Assembly (NCBI RefSeq): GCF_004104055.1
Contig: NZ_QOVJ01000002.1
Coordinates: 434,001 to 498,000, forward strand
Reading direction: 5' to 3'
DNA from: Leeuwenhoekiella aestuarii
GTDB taxonomy: Bacteria; Bacteroidota; Bacteroidia; Flavobacteriales; Flavobacteriaceae
DNA length: 64,000 nt
The notes beneath the pieces were generated by a model, which was given only the letters and a program-made list of their open reading frames with translations, did not search any database and was not told the DNA's origin. Position numbers and translations under genes: made by a program. Every line of letters starts with the position of its first letter. Position 1 is the first letter of the stretch. Of the stretch, positions 56,495-64,000 are shown in pieces.

Positions 56495-57238
56495 ATGAAA
56501 CTAAAGAATAAAACCATTATCGTTACAGGAGCTTCAAGCGGAATAGGAGAAGCTACGGCTAAAACACTAGCTAAAGCAGGAGCAAATCTGGTAATCACTG
56601 CCAGAAGAACTGATCGATTAAATGAACTGAAAGCATCAATTGAAAAAGATGGAGGTAGAGCTTTAGTAGTTACTGCAGACGTTACCAGTAAAAAAGATTG
56701 GAAAAAAGTAATTGATGAGACACATAAAACATTTGGTAAAGTTGATTCACTTGTAAATAATGCTGGTCTAATGCCTCTTTCATTTGTTGAAAATTTGAAA
56801 ACAGATGAATGGGATAAAATGGTAGATGTTAACATTAAGGGTGTTCTTAATGGTGTGGCTAGTGTAATCCCAGATATGAAAGAAAATAAATCAGGGCACA
56901 TTATTAACATATCTTCTGTTGCTGGTAGAAAAATTATGCCTGCAGGTGCCGTTTATTGCGCCACGAAATATGCTGTAAGAGCATTAAGTGAAGGAATTCG
57001 TCTAGAAATGGGGCCAAAATATAATACTAAAGTAACTGCTATAGAGCCAGGATTTGTGGATACAGAATTGACTAATACTATCACAGATGAAGATGTACAA
57101 GAGATGATGTCTCAGTTTGAAGACCTTACTCCATTACAGGCGCAAGATATTGCAGACTCAATCTATTATGCTTTAACACAACCTGAACATAGCAGTGTAA
57201 ATGAAATTTTAATACGTCCTACTAATCAGGATCTTTAA
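56495..57238 (+). CDS. SDR family NAD(P)-dependent oxidoreductase
   Basis: Classical SDR of 247 residues. Cofactor motif TGASSGIGEA (about 11-20), NNAGLMPLS (about 88), ISSVAG with catalytic Ser, and YCATK with Tyr/Lys near 153-157. It differs from the SDR at 42750 and resembles the broad YdfG/NADP-dependent type. Substrate unknown. It follows a Crp/Fnr regulator, which may control it, has its own promoter box and ends at a terminator. Confidence 0.92.
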   Translation: MKLKNKTIIVTGASSGIGEATAKTLAKAGANLVITARRTDRLNELKASIEKDGGRALVVTADVTSKKDWKKVIDETHKTFGKVDSLVNNAGLMPLSFVENLKTDEWDKMVDVNIKGVLNGVASVIPDMKENKSGHIINISSVAGRKIMPAGAVYCATKYAVRALSEGIRLEMGPKYNTKVTAIEPGFVDTELTNTITDEDVQEMMSQFEDLTPLQAQDIADSIYYALTQPEHSSVNEILIRPTNQDL

Positions 57239-57260
57239 TATTAAAACTAAATTTTTTACA

Positions 57261-57292
57261 AAAAAAGCTTCCGATCTCTGGAAGCTTTTTTT
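57261..57292. terminator. Bidirectional terminator
   Basis: A 12-bp stem AAAAAAGCTTCC / GGAAGCTTTTTT with a 7-base loop, between the SDR and the convergent membrane-protein gene. Confidence 0.9.
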
Positions 57293-57326
57293 GTAGAACT
57301 ATAATTGAGCATAATATCATTTACTT

Positions 57327-57701
57327 TTAGCAAATAAAAGCAATATTTAAAAGTCCCAAGATACCCAGAATTAAAGCGATGATTCCTATAATTACTTTAT
57401 ATGGATTTAGAAATGCAGCAGATTTATTAAAGAAGTCTTGAAGAGATTGGCTGTTTTCAAACGAACCACCTAGCAGTGATAATCCTGCCAGAATACCTAT
57501 TATATCTCTAAACGTACAGAAGGGTCTGAATAAGAACCAAAAACCTATAAGTAAGCATATTCCGCCTATGACGGCTGCAAAAGGTTTTAGTGTGTTTGCA
57601 GCTTTTGTAAAAATCTGTGTGCTGCCATCCCATTTATCAAGCGTAGTAATCCCTAGTAAAATACCTGCGCATATAAGTGCAAGTTCAAAGAGTATAACCA
57701 T
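57327..57701 (-). CDS. Small internally duplicated membrane protein of unknown function
   Basis: A 124-residue protein with about four TM segments that I do not recognise. It appears to be two tandem copies of one unit: residues about 5-60 (TM, linker with FTKAANTLKPF, TM) and about 66-122 (TM, linker with FFNKSAAFLNPY, TM). Matching landmarks are TKAANTLKPFAAVIGGICLL and NKSAAFLNPYKVIIGIIALI. The start is one base after the stop of the upstream gene, so they are co-translated. It ends at the terminator at 57261. Confidence 0.75.
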   Translation of the reverse strand: MVILFELALICAGILLGITTLDKWDGSTQIFTKAANTLKPFAAVIGGICLLIGFWFLFRPFCTFRDIIGILAGLSLLGGSFENSQSLQDFFNKSAAFLNPYKVIIGIIALILGILGLLNIAFIC

Positions 57702-57702
57702 A

Positions 57703-58146
57703 TTATTTTTCTTTTAGTTTCTTGAAGTCTGTAACATGAACAAGGTCTTCTTGTTCACGAATAAAATTAACTGCTTCAAGTAAACTTTCAAAAGAAAATA
57801 TCTCGCCTTTATAAAAAAGACGTTCCATAATTAGATTGTGTATTGCTGTTTTGCGATGAATAACAACTGCAAATATATTTAAAAGATCATATTGATTTAA
57901 GTACGTAAGCCAATCTTGAGGCTTTATAGAATAATCGTTGATTCGATTTGATATATAGTTTATTTTTTGATGCTTGTTGTAGAATTTTTTGCAAGCTATA
58001 ATCACTTCACAAGCTTTATCCCACTCAAAGATTTCGCCTTCATTTATTTCTGATATTATATAGTCATCAAAGAAATAGAATACTCCAAAATCAAATTCGT
58101 GTTCTTCTCTTATAAGACTACTTAGGTAGGTATCTTTCACTTTCAT
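57703..58146 (-). CDS. Protein of unknown function, possible STAS/SpoIIAA-like fold
   Basis: A 147-residue cytoplasmic protein. The alternating beta and alpha pattern (FDFGVFYFFDDYIISEINEGE, CEVIIACKKFYNKHQ, INYISNRINDYS, LLNIFAVVIHRKTAIHN) recalls SpoIIAA/STAS-like proteins, but this is a tentative fold guess. No catalytic motif is visible. The gene precedes the duplicated membrane protein with a one-base gap, so both likely act together. Confidence 0.68.
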   Translation of the reverse strand: MKVKDTYLSSLIREEHEFDFGVFYFFDDYIISEINEGEIFEWDKACEVIIACKKFYNKHQKINYISNRINDYSIKPQDWLTYLNQYDLLNIFAVVIHRKTAIHNLIMERLFYKGEIFSFESLLEAVNFIREQEDLVHVTDFKKLKEK

Positions 58147-58250
58147 ATTTCAAACTTTATGATTAATAGAGGTAGGGCGTCTATCTTAAAGTTAGGCATT
58201 AAGACACAGCTTAAAAATCTGGATGTTTACTTATTCGTTTTACTAAACAA

Positions 58251-58276
58251 AAAAAGCCGCACATTGGCGGCTTTTT
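58251..58276 (-). terminator. Terminator after OmpA-like gene
   Basis: A 10-bp stem AAAAAGCCGC / GCGGCTTTTT with a 6-base loop and T run on the minus strand. Confidence 0.88.
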
Positions 58277-58299
58277 ACAAGTAGAAAGAAAATGTACTC

Positions 58300-59148
58300 T
58301 TAGTTTGTACTACCTACAAGTGATAAAAACTTATCAAGATTAGGTAAAATTACGATGCGTGTACGTCTATTTTTTGCTCGGTCTTCTTTAGTAGCATTAT
58401 CAACTAATGGTAAATAACTACTACGTCCTGCAGCAATTAATTTTTTAGGATCAACACCGTATTTGTCTTGTAGTTCTCTAATAATAGCGGTAGAACGTTC
58501 AACACTAAGTTCCCAGTTATCTATGATATACGCTCCGGGTTTTACAGTTTGATCATCTGTATGACCTTCAACCATTACTTCTATAGCCGGTTCAGAATTT
58601 ATAACATCAGCAAGACGCATTAATAAATTATCAGCCTTATTACTGACCCTGTAGCTTCCGCTATTAAATAATAATTTATCTGAAACATTAATCATTACAA
58701 CAGTCTCATCAATATCAACTTGAATATCATCATCTGAAGATACACTGGCATCCAGATTTTTCTTCAAATTATAAGATATTGCAAGATTCATAGAATCTTC
58801 TAAGCTTTTAGCTTGTGATAATTGATTCTGATCTGCATTTTTTAAAGTAGCGCGCATTTTGTCTTTGGTACTTTCAGACATTACAGCAAGATTTTCTACA
58901 AGATCTAATTTTTGATAATTGTCATCTCTTAATGAATTTATTTTACTGTTGTAGTCTGCAACACGATTTTCAATAGCGCTGTATTTCGCTTCTAATTTTT
59001 CTTTTTCTACTTGTGTTTTAGTGAGCGAAACCCGAGTATCATCGTATTTGGTTTCAAGTTCTGTGTATTTCTTTTTTGACACACATGATACGGTAAGTAT
59101 GGTCGCTCCTAATAGGGCAACAGTATTAATTGTTCTCATTATATTCAT
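58300..59148 (-). CDS. OmpA family lipoprotein
   Basis: A 282-residue envelope protein. Lipoprotein-type signal with Cys in LTVSCVSKKK (about residue 22), then a long coiled coil (about 30-130) and the OmpA C-terminal peptidoglycan-binding domain about 150-275 (INVSDKLLFNSGSYRV, VMVEGHTDDQTV, LSVERSTAIIRELQ, GRSSYLP, KNRRTRIVI). The peptidoglycan-binding Asp and Arg of the family are present. The Met at residue 4 (59139) is an alternative start. It tethers outer membrane to cell wall. Confidence 0.93.
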   Translation of the reverse strand: MNIMRTINTVALLGATILTVSCVSKKKYTELETKYDDTRVSLTKTQVEKEKLEAKYSAIENRVADYNSKINSLRDDNYQKLDLVENLAVMSESTKDKMRATLKNADQNQLSQAKSLEDSMNLAISYNLKKNLDASVSSDDDIQVDIDETVVMINVSDKLLFNSGSYRVSNKADNLLMRLADVINSEPAIEVMVEGHTDDQTVKPGAYIIDNWELSVERSTAIIRELQDKYGVDPKKLIAAGRSSYLPLVDNATKEDRAKNRRTRIVILPNLDKFLSLVGSTN

Positions 59149-59166
59149 AAATTTAGTTAGACACTT

Positions 59167-59180
59167 ATAACAGGTGTTAT
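59167..59180 (-). promoter_or_regulatory. Palindrome upstream of the OmpA-like gene
   Basis: ATAACA GG TGTTAT has perfect 6-base arms, 18 bases before the ATG on the minus strand. It is an operator or leader-hairpin candidate. Confidence 0.35.
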
Positions 59181-59251
59181 TTCAATTTATTTTTTTGAGA
59201 ATCCTATAATTTTGTTAATACAGGTTGTATGTTTTAGAATTAGGCATAAAA

Positions 59252-59282
59252 AAAGTCCGTAAACACTAGGCTTACGGACTTT
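59252..59282 (-). terminator. Terminator after FKBP gene
   Basis: An 11-bp stem AAAGTCCGTAA / TTACGGACTTT with a 9-base loop and T run on the minus strand. Confidence 0.88.
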
Positions 59283-59301
59283 ATATAAATAATTCAGTTT
59301 C

Positions 59302-59760
59302 TTATTTTATAGCAACCACTTCAAGATCAAAAACTAGATCCTGACCAGCTAATGGGTGATTTGCATCGATAACGATACTCTCGTTACGTACTTCTGCTAC
59401 ACGAAGTTGACGCTCACTACCGTCAGGATTTTTAGCCACAAGACCCATGCCTACCTGAGGATCTATTTCTGGTGGCAATTCAGCTTTAGGTACCTCTTGA
59501 AAAAGATCTTTTCTTACTTCTCCATAAGCTTCACTTTCAGGAATAGTTACTGTTTTTTTCTCAGTAACCTTCATATCAATAAGTCCGTTTTCAAATCCTG
59601 GAATGATTTGTCCCTGACCTAATTGAAATTCTAAAGGCTCCTTATCTACAGAGCTGTCAAAGATCTGACCATTGGTTAATTTACCGGTGTAGTGTACCTG
59701 CACCGTATCGTTATTTTTAACTGTACGTGTATTTTTTTCCTGTGTTTCCATAGGTGACAA
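59302..59760 (-). CDS. FKBP-type peptidyl-prolyl cis-trans isomerase (SlyD-like)
   Basis: A 152-residue cytoplasmic isomerase. It has the FKBP entry (NDTVQVHYTGKLTNGQIFDSS), EPLEFQLGQGQIIPGFENGLIDM, an IF-type insert (about 75-120) as in SlyD, and ANHPLAGQDLVFDLEVVAI. There is no signal peptide and no His-rich tail, so it is the short SlyD type without the metal-binding C-terminus. It folds newly made proteins. Starts at Met1 or Met4 are both possible. It is monocistronic with a terminator. Confidence 0.95.
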   Translation of the reverse strand: MSPMETQEKNTRTVKNNDTVQVHYTGKLTNGQIFDSSVDKEPLEFQLGQGQIIPGFENGLIDMKVTEKKTVTIPESEAYGEVRKDLFQEVPKAELPPEIDPQVGMGLVAKNPDGSERQLRVAEVRNESIVIDANHPLAGQDLVFDLEVVAIK

Positions 59761-59829
59761 GCTAAAAAACAGGTCGAATAATACCTAGCTAATTATGTTA
59801 AAATCCAAATTTTTAAGACATCAAAAACG

Positions 59830-59862
59830 AAAAGCATCAAAACCTGAGGAATTGATGCTTTT
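59830..59862 (-). terminator. Terminator after lepB
   Basis: An 11-bp stem AAAAGCATCAA / TTGATGCTTTT with an 11-base loop and a T-rich flank on the minus strand. It ends the parA-parB-DUF5683-dapB-lepB run. Confidence 0.82.
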
Positions 59863-59882
59863 TAGTATTGTTTACTTAATAA

Positions 59883-61454
59883 TTAGGATTTAGCCTTCTT
59901 GTTTTTAATGACTTTTGAAATAACAAAATAACCTACTAAAGCGATTATAAAGTATAAGAAATAGGAAACTGGTTTTCCGTTACCCCCTACAGTGGTAAAC
60001 AAGCGTTCCCAACGTATTTTTTCCAGAATGCCTTTACCATTACTATCCCAGCTAAACCAGATAAAGACCGGTTTACCCACAATATGATTTTCTGGTACAA
60101 AACCCCAAAAACGGCTGTCTTCACTATTATGACGATTATCACCCATCATCCAATAGTAATCTTGTTTAAAAGTATATTCAGAAAGTGGCTCACCATTCAA
60201 GAGAACCTGATTTCCATTTACGCTAATTTCTCGTGGCTCACCCATTTCTTCCCCTTCATAGATCTCAATCAAGCGCTTGTAAAGCGGTAAATTTTCAGTT
60301 GAAATAGGGGTGGTAGCTCCTTTTTTTGGAATATATACTGAAGCGATCTGATCACGATTTCCTAAGCTCGCATTTCCTTTAGGAAAAATTGAAGGATCTT
60401 TTTGATCTGGAGTGGCAATCAATTTTTCTAAAGAAGCAACATTAGGATGATTTTTAAAGCGCTCTGCATTCTCATCGGTTATCGCTTGGGTAGCAAACTG
60501 AGTAGCATTATAGAATCGCAGATTTGTAATTTTATATTGATCGTATAGGTTTTTTGCGTTAAATCCGCCACCTTTAGAAGTACCTTGATAGCTGTATTGC
60601 AGTTGAGCACGATCTGGTAATTCGAGAGGTTCATTATTTACGAATACTTTACCATCAACAACTTTTAAACTATCACCCGGTAATCCCACAGCGCGTTTAA
60701 CGTAATTGGATTTTTTATCAATGGGCTTGTGGTAATACTTACCATCATCCATACCATAAAACCGGTTAACTGTATCTACCGGCCAACTAAAAACCACAAT
60801 ATCGCTACGCTTAACATCCTGAAAACCCGGGAGTCTAAAGTAGGGGAGTTGTGGCTTATCTAAATACGATTTAACTCCAATGCCGGGAATCGTATCATGA
60901 ACCATAGGAAAACTTACCGTTGTCATAGGTGTACGAGCTCCATAATGAAATTTACTTACAAAAAGAAAATCTCCTATAAGTAGTGTGCGCTCTAATGAGC
61001 CCGTAGGTATTGTAAAAGGCTGCATCACATACGTGTGCACGATGGTAGCAGCAACAACTGCAAATAGAATAGAGCTCACCCATTCTCCAGAAGCACTTTT
61101 AGGAACCAAAGAACGTTCGGTTTTATAAGTTACATGCGCTACATAATTTAAATAATACAGGTAAAATCCTAATGTTACAATAACCAGAACTGTATCTGTG
61201 GTAGTGTTCTTACCAAAACTACGCGCCGTTTCTACCCAAATAACCGGAAACATAATTAGATTGACAATGGGTATAAACAGTAAAATCGTCCACCACCACG
61301 GGCGACCTATTATTTTCATTAAAATTACGGCATTGTATATGGGGACTAAAGCTTCCCAGGCTTGTCTTCCAGCTTTTTTATAAAGCTTCCAGGTGCCTAA
61401 AAAATGAATTACCTGTAATGCCAGAAAAAATATAAACCATTGCATTAGTGTCAT
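59883..61454 (-). CDS. lepB: Signal peptidase I
   Basis: Inner-membrane protease of 523 residues that removes signal peptides of Sec- and Tat-exported proteins. Three TM segments lie at about 5-20, 48-70 and 85-107, a fourth at about 128-145, and one at the C-terminus. Catalytic Ser is in PFTIPTGSLERTLL and general-base Lys in SNYVKRAVGLPGDSL, with the GDNRHNSEDSR box. A large insert (about 280-400) separates the Lys region from the last boxes, as in Bacteroidota LepB. Two exact 9-base repeats lie upstream. Confidence 0.95.
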   Translation of the reverse strand: MTLMQWFIFFLALQVIHFLGTWKLYKKAGRQAWEALVPIYNAVILMKIIGRPWWWTILLFIPIVNLIMFPVIWVETARSFGKNTTTDTVLVIVTLGFYLYYLNYVAHVTYKTERSLVPKSASGEWVSSILFAVVAATIVHTYVMQPFTIPTGSLERTLLIGDFLFVSKFHYGARTPMTTVSFPMVHDTIPGIGVKSYLDKPQLPYFRLPGFQDVKRSDIVVFSWPVDTVNRFYGMDDGKYYHKPIDKKSNYVKRAVGLPGDSLKVVDGKVFVNNEPLELPDRAQLQYSYQGTSKGGGFNAKNLYDQYKITNLRFYNATQFATQAITDENAERFKNHPNVASLEKLIATPDQKDPSIFPKGNASLGNRDQIASVYIPKKGATTPISTENLPLYKRLIEIYEGEEMGEPREISVNGNQVLLNGEPLSEYTFKQDYYWMMGDNRHNSEDSRFWGFVPENHIVGKPVFIWFSWDSNGKGILEKIRWERLFTTVGGNGKPVSYFLYFIIALVGYFVISKVIKNKKAKS

Positions 61455-61456
61455 CG

Positions 61457-61485
61457 GTCTCTTTGTTTATATGCAAGTCTCTTTG
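61457..61485 (-). repeat. Two direct repeats before lepB
   Basis: GTCTCTTTG occurs at 61457-61465 and 61477-61485, 20 bases apart (about two helical turns), directly before the lepB ATG. They could be a regulator binding pair or part of the promoter region. Confidence 0.35.
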
Positions 61486-61539
61486 GTATCAGAAACGATT
61501 GCGGTTTAATGTTGTATTGGTTAAAATTTTTAAATTTTG

Positions 61540-62238
61540 TTACGATAAATTTAAAACATCTTTCATGCTGTAAACGCCGGTTTTGTCTCTTAACCATTCA
61601 GCAGCTATAATCGCTCCTAATGCAAATCCGTTGCGATTGTGAGCTTTATGCTCAATGGTTATTTCATCAACCTGACTCTCATATTTTATTGTGTGTGTAC
61701 CGGGAACTTCACCTTCACGTTCAGCTTTAATGGTGATTTTATCAGTTTCTTCTTTATCAAGAACCCAGTCTGTATTGTGAGAGTGATCTAAGATTCCTTC
61801 AGCCAACGTTATAGCGGTGCCACTGGGTGCATCTAGTTTGTGAATGTGATGCACTTCAGTCATAGATACGTTATAATCTTTAAGATGTTGCATCATTTTA
61901 GCAAGCTGTTTATTCAGTTCAAAAAAGATATTGACCCCAACACTAAAGTTAGATGCATATATAAATGCTCCATTGTTTTTTTTGCATAGCGAAACCATAT
62001 CTTCATACTTAGCTAACCAACCTGTAGTTCCAGAAACTACCGGGACACCAGCTTTTAAACAAGCAGAAATATTATTTACTGCTGCGTCTGGGACACTAAA
62101 GTCTATCGCAACATCTGCCTCGTTAAAATCATAGTCATCATTTTGATCAATAGTCTTAACAACTGTATGACCACGTTCTGTAGCTAGTTTTTCTATGGTT
62201 TTTCCCATGCGGCCATAACCAAGAAGGGCAATTTTCAT
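61540..62238 (-). CDS. dapB: 4-hydroxy-tetrahydrodipicolinate reductase
   Basis: A 232-residue cytoplasmic enzyme of lysine and meso-diaminopimelate synthesis, reducing HTPA with NAD(P)H. The Rossmann start MKIALLGYGRMGKTIE is followed by SGTTGW, ASNFSVGVNIFFELNK, and the catalytic EVHHIHKLDAPSGTA stretch. DAP supplies the peptidoglycan crosslinks made by the PBP1A encoded nearby. It lies three bases downstream of DUF5683, and lepB follows about 85 bases later. Confidence 0.96.
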   Translation of the reverse strand: MKIALLGYGRMGKTIEKLATERGHTVVKTIDQNDDYDFNEADVAIDFSVPDAAVNNISACLKAGVPVVSGTTGWLAKYEDMVSLCKKNNGAFIYASNFSVGVNIFFELNKQLAKMMQHLKDYNVSMTEVHHIHKLDAPSGTAITLAEGILDHSHNTDWVLDKEETDKITIKAEREGEVPGTHTIKYESQVDEITIEHKAHNRNGFALGAIIAAEWLRDKTGVYSMKDVLNLS

Positions 62239-62241
62239 AAT

Positions 62242-62832
62242 CTAAAAAGTATAAGTTAACCGCATACCAAAGGTGTTGTTGTAATCAAATGTGTTGCGCT
62301 CCATAAAAGGAGAAAAGCTCAAACGGTCTTCAACCTCATATTGAGAAAGGTGGGCGTCTACGTTTGCTTCTATAATCTGCAAAACATAAATTCCTGCGGT
62401 AATTAATATTGAAAGTTCTTTATTTCTTCTGTAAAAATCCTGAGCACGGATTAACTGATCTTCTGTAAAAGTTTGAGTTATAGAGCCATCATCAGCTATA
62501 ATTGTAAACTCATCAATTCTACCAGCTATACGATCTTTATAAGCCGTACGATATTTTTGAAAAAGGTCGTGATTGTAAACAGCAATACCCACTCCTGTAC
62601 CTATAGCACCATATACGAGAGGCATTTTCCAGTAATCTTTATTGTACGCTTGACCTAGCCCCGGTAAAATGGCAGAGTAAAAAGCTGCTCTTGCAGGTTT
62701 TAAAGGTTCGTATTCTTTAAAAGCTTCGTCTATTTCTTCAGCTTCTATTTTAGGAGCAACTGGCTCGGTTTCCTGAGCATAGCTTAACGAATATAGAAAT
62801 AGAAATGAAAGTAGCAGGAATTTATTTGGCAC
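62242..62832 (-). CDS. DUF5683 domain membrane protein
   Basis: A 196-residue protein with signal peptide (about 1-19, SYAQ), then a hydrophobic, membrane-embedded DUF5683 region: PARAAFYSAILPGLGQAYNKDYWKMPLVYG, a second hydrophobic stretch (LSILITAGIYVLQIIEANVDAH) and a beta-like end (NNTFGMRLTYTF). Function unknown. It overlaps the parB 3' end by 11 bases and precedes dapB, the usual Bacteroidota order, so it is co-transcribed with partition genes. Confidence 0.92.
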   Translation of the reverse strand: MPNKFLLLSFLFLYSLSYAQETEPVAPKIEAEEIDEAFKEYEPLKPARAAFYSAILPGLGQAYNKDYWKMPLVYGAIGTGVGIAVYNHDLFQKYRTAYKDRIAGRIDEFTIIADDGSITQTFTEDQLIRAQDFYRRNKELSILITAGIYVLQIIEANVDAHLSQYEVEDRLSFSPFMERNTFDYNNTFGMRLTYTF

Positions 62833-63727
62833 CAGAAATTAGTTTTTTAAGTCGCTTAAAGTCTTCTTCTGATGAAAACGGAATAATTAATTTTCCATTG
62901 CCTTTGTTAGCAACTTTCACATCTACTTTAGCACCAAAATATGAGGAAAACTCCTTTTTTGCATTCTCAATATATTCTGGAGTTTTACTTTTTGCAGGTG
63001 TAGATTTACTAACACTTTTACCTTCTTTATAGCTTTTTACTAGGGCTTCGGTAGCACGTACAGATAAAGAGTTTTCTAATATCTTTTCATAAATATCTAA
63101 TTGATCAGAAGTGCTATCGATATTGATTAAAGCTCTACCGTGTCCCATAGATAAAAAACCGTCACGCATACCGGTCTGAATAATAGGATCTAGTTTTAAT
63201 AATCTCAGATAATTTGCGATTGTAGATCTGTTCTTACCTACGCGCTCACTCATTTGTTCTTGAGTAAGATTTATTTCTTCAATTAAACGTTCGTAGGAAA
63301 GTGCAATTTCAATAGGATCAAGATCTTCCCGTTGAATATTCTCAACAAGAGCCATCTCTAATGACTCTTGATCATTTGCAATACGTATGTATGCAGGTAT
63401 GGTTTCAAGGCCAACGAGTTTAGAAGCTCTAAAACGTCTTTCTCCGGAAACTAACTGATATTTATCAAAATCGATTTTACGTACTGTAATAGGTTGTATA
63501 ACCCCTAATTCGCGTATTGATGAAGCTAATTCTTTTAAAGCATCTTCGTTAAAACTACTTCGTGGCTGAAAAGGGTTGACTTCTATATTGTTAAGTTCTA
63601 GTTCAACAATATTGCCCACTACCTTGTCTGCACCTTTATCTTCGGCAGTTTTAATGTCATTATCGGGGTCTTTCAATAATGCAGAAAGACCGCGTCCTAA
63701 GGCTTGTTTTCTTACTGCTTTAGCCAT
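62822..63727 (-). CDS. parB: Chromosome partition protein ParB (Spo0J family)
   Basis: A 301-residue protein of centromere binding and CTP hydrolysis. The ParB/Srx domain covers about 40-125 (NPFQPRSSFNEDALKELASSI, SGERRFRASKLVG), followed by the helix-turn-helix (EQMSERVGKNRSTIANYLRLLKL) and C-terminal dimerisation region. The start MAKAVRKQALGRGLSALL is typical. No parS site was found by eye in this window. It starts two bases from the end of parA, as one operon. Confidence 0.96.
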   Translation of the reverse strand: MAKAVRKQALGRGLSALLKDPDNDIKTAEDKGADKVVGNIVELELNNIEVNPFQPRSSFNEDALKELASSIRELGVIQPITVRKIDFDKYQLVSGERRFRASKLVGLETIPAYIRIANDQESLEMALVENIQREDLDPIEIALSYERLIEEINLTQEQMSERVGKNRSTIANYLRLLKLDPIIQTGMRDGFLSMGHGRALINIDSTSDQLDIYEKILENSLSVRATEALVKSYKEGKSVSKSTPAKSKTPEYIENAKKEFSSYFGAKVDVKVANKGNGKLIIPFSSEEDFKRLKKLISGAK

Positions 63728-63729
63728 CG

Positions 63730-64000
63730 TTATGCGTCATTTTTTGTGATTATCTCCTGTGCTAAACTTAAGTAATTTGCAGCACCTTTACTGCCGGCAT
63801 CGTAATTAATTATGCTTTCACCATAACTTGGCGCTTCGCTCAAGCGCACGTTACGTTGTATTATAGTTTCAAAAACCATCTCGTTAAAATGCTTCTGAAC
63901 CTCATCAACCACCTGATTAGAAAGGCGTAAACGAGAATCAAACATAGTTAACAATAGGCCTTCTATATCTAAAATTTGATTATGGATTTTTTGTACACTT
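63730..64000 (-). CDS. parA: Chromosome partition ATPase ParA (3' end of gene only)
   Basis: The last about 90 residues of a Soj/ParA-type ATPase. The frame is open to the right edge: upstream codons of the visible ORF read QKIHNQILDIEGLLLTMFDS, matching ParA, so the start lies beyond base 64000. Walker A is therefore not visible here. NVRLSEAPSYGES and YDAGSKGAANYLSLAQEI are family-typical. It partners ParB to segregate origins. Confidence 0.93.
   Translation of the reverse strand, partial: SVQKIHNQILDIEGLLLTMFDSRLRLSNQVVDEVQKHFNEMVFETIIQRNVRLSEAPSYGESIINYDAGSKGAANYLSLAQEIITKNDA

Noticed and set aside
1-64000. tRNA, rRNA, CRISPR, transposon or phage genes
   Set aside because: Reading the intergenic regions gave no cloverleaf-like tRNA, no repeat-spacer array and no transposase or integrase coding sequence.

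Overview
The window is an A+T-rich stretch of a Bacteroidota chromosome, most likely a marine Flavobacteriaceae member (inference). The reasons are a 288-residue primary sigma factor of the Bacteroidota type, TAnnTTTG-type promoter boxes, a lipoprotein TamL paired with TamB, PUR-family DUF3276, long NusB, DUF5683, WbqC, a large LepB, and many lipoproteins with Asp-rich or Lys-rich starts after the Cys. No rRNA, tRNA, CRISPR array, transposase or phage gene was seen. Three genes (3360, 7694, 44182) start with TTG, each shortly after an in-frame stop.

Layout. 1-3126: tandem rhomboid proteases, an EEP-family nuclease/phosphatase and WbqC. 3360-8761: a TPR hybrid histidine kinase, a lone ExbD, a carboxypeptidase-regulatory-domain protein and two unknowns. 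8938-16213: tamB-tamL, overlapping. 16220-21612: PAP2 phosphatase, Kir-type potassium channel, a DUF2383 four-helix protein, and an exported DUF255 thioredoxin-fold protein with a secreted partner. 21899-27068: a periplasmic, Tat-exported, three-subunit molybdenum aldehyde oxidoreductase of the PaoABC/YagTSR type, with its XdhC/PaoD-like maturation factor on the opposite strand. 27343-31952: GH15 glucoamylase/trehalase-like enzyme, a lipoprotein formylglycine-generating enzyme and a GH43 lipoprotein. 32022-39047: exported M14 carboxypeptidase, PUR-family protein, ABC exporter, and the nusB-DUF1573-yajC group. 39188-46437: two exported ferritin-like proteins, VanX-like dipeptidase, small membrane proteins, SDR, SF2 helicase, DUF2490 protein. 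46461-49919: a small His/Cys-rich membrane protein, a TonB receptor and a lipoprotein, which look like a metal-uptake locus. 49998-57238: rpoD, PBP1A, an SLC13/TrkA-C transporter, a Crp/Fnr regulator and an SDR. 57327-59760: small unknowns, an OmpA-like lipoprotein and an FKBP. 59883-64000: lepB, dapB, DUF5683, parB and parA (cut by the window edge), all on the minus strand.

Most genes are housekeeping or envelope functions. The points of most interest are the metal locus with its conserved His/Cys cluster and Fur-like dyad, a long paired leader just before the molybdoenzyme operon, an 8-bp-arm dyad beside the nusB promoter, a forward terminator with no forward gene at 53791-53825 (possible small RNA), a GC-rich 42-bp near-palindrome at 34626-34667, and the possibility that the two ends of the window are halves of one conserved gene block. 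I found no defence system or clearly novel multi-gene machine.
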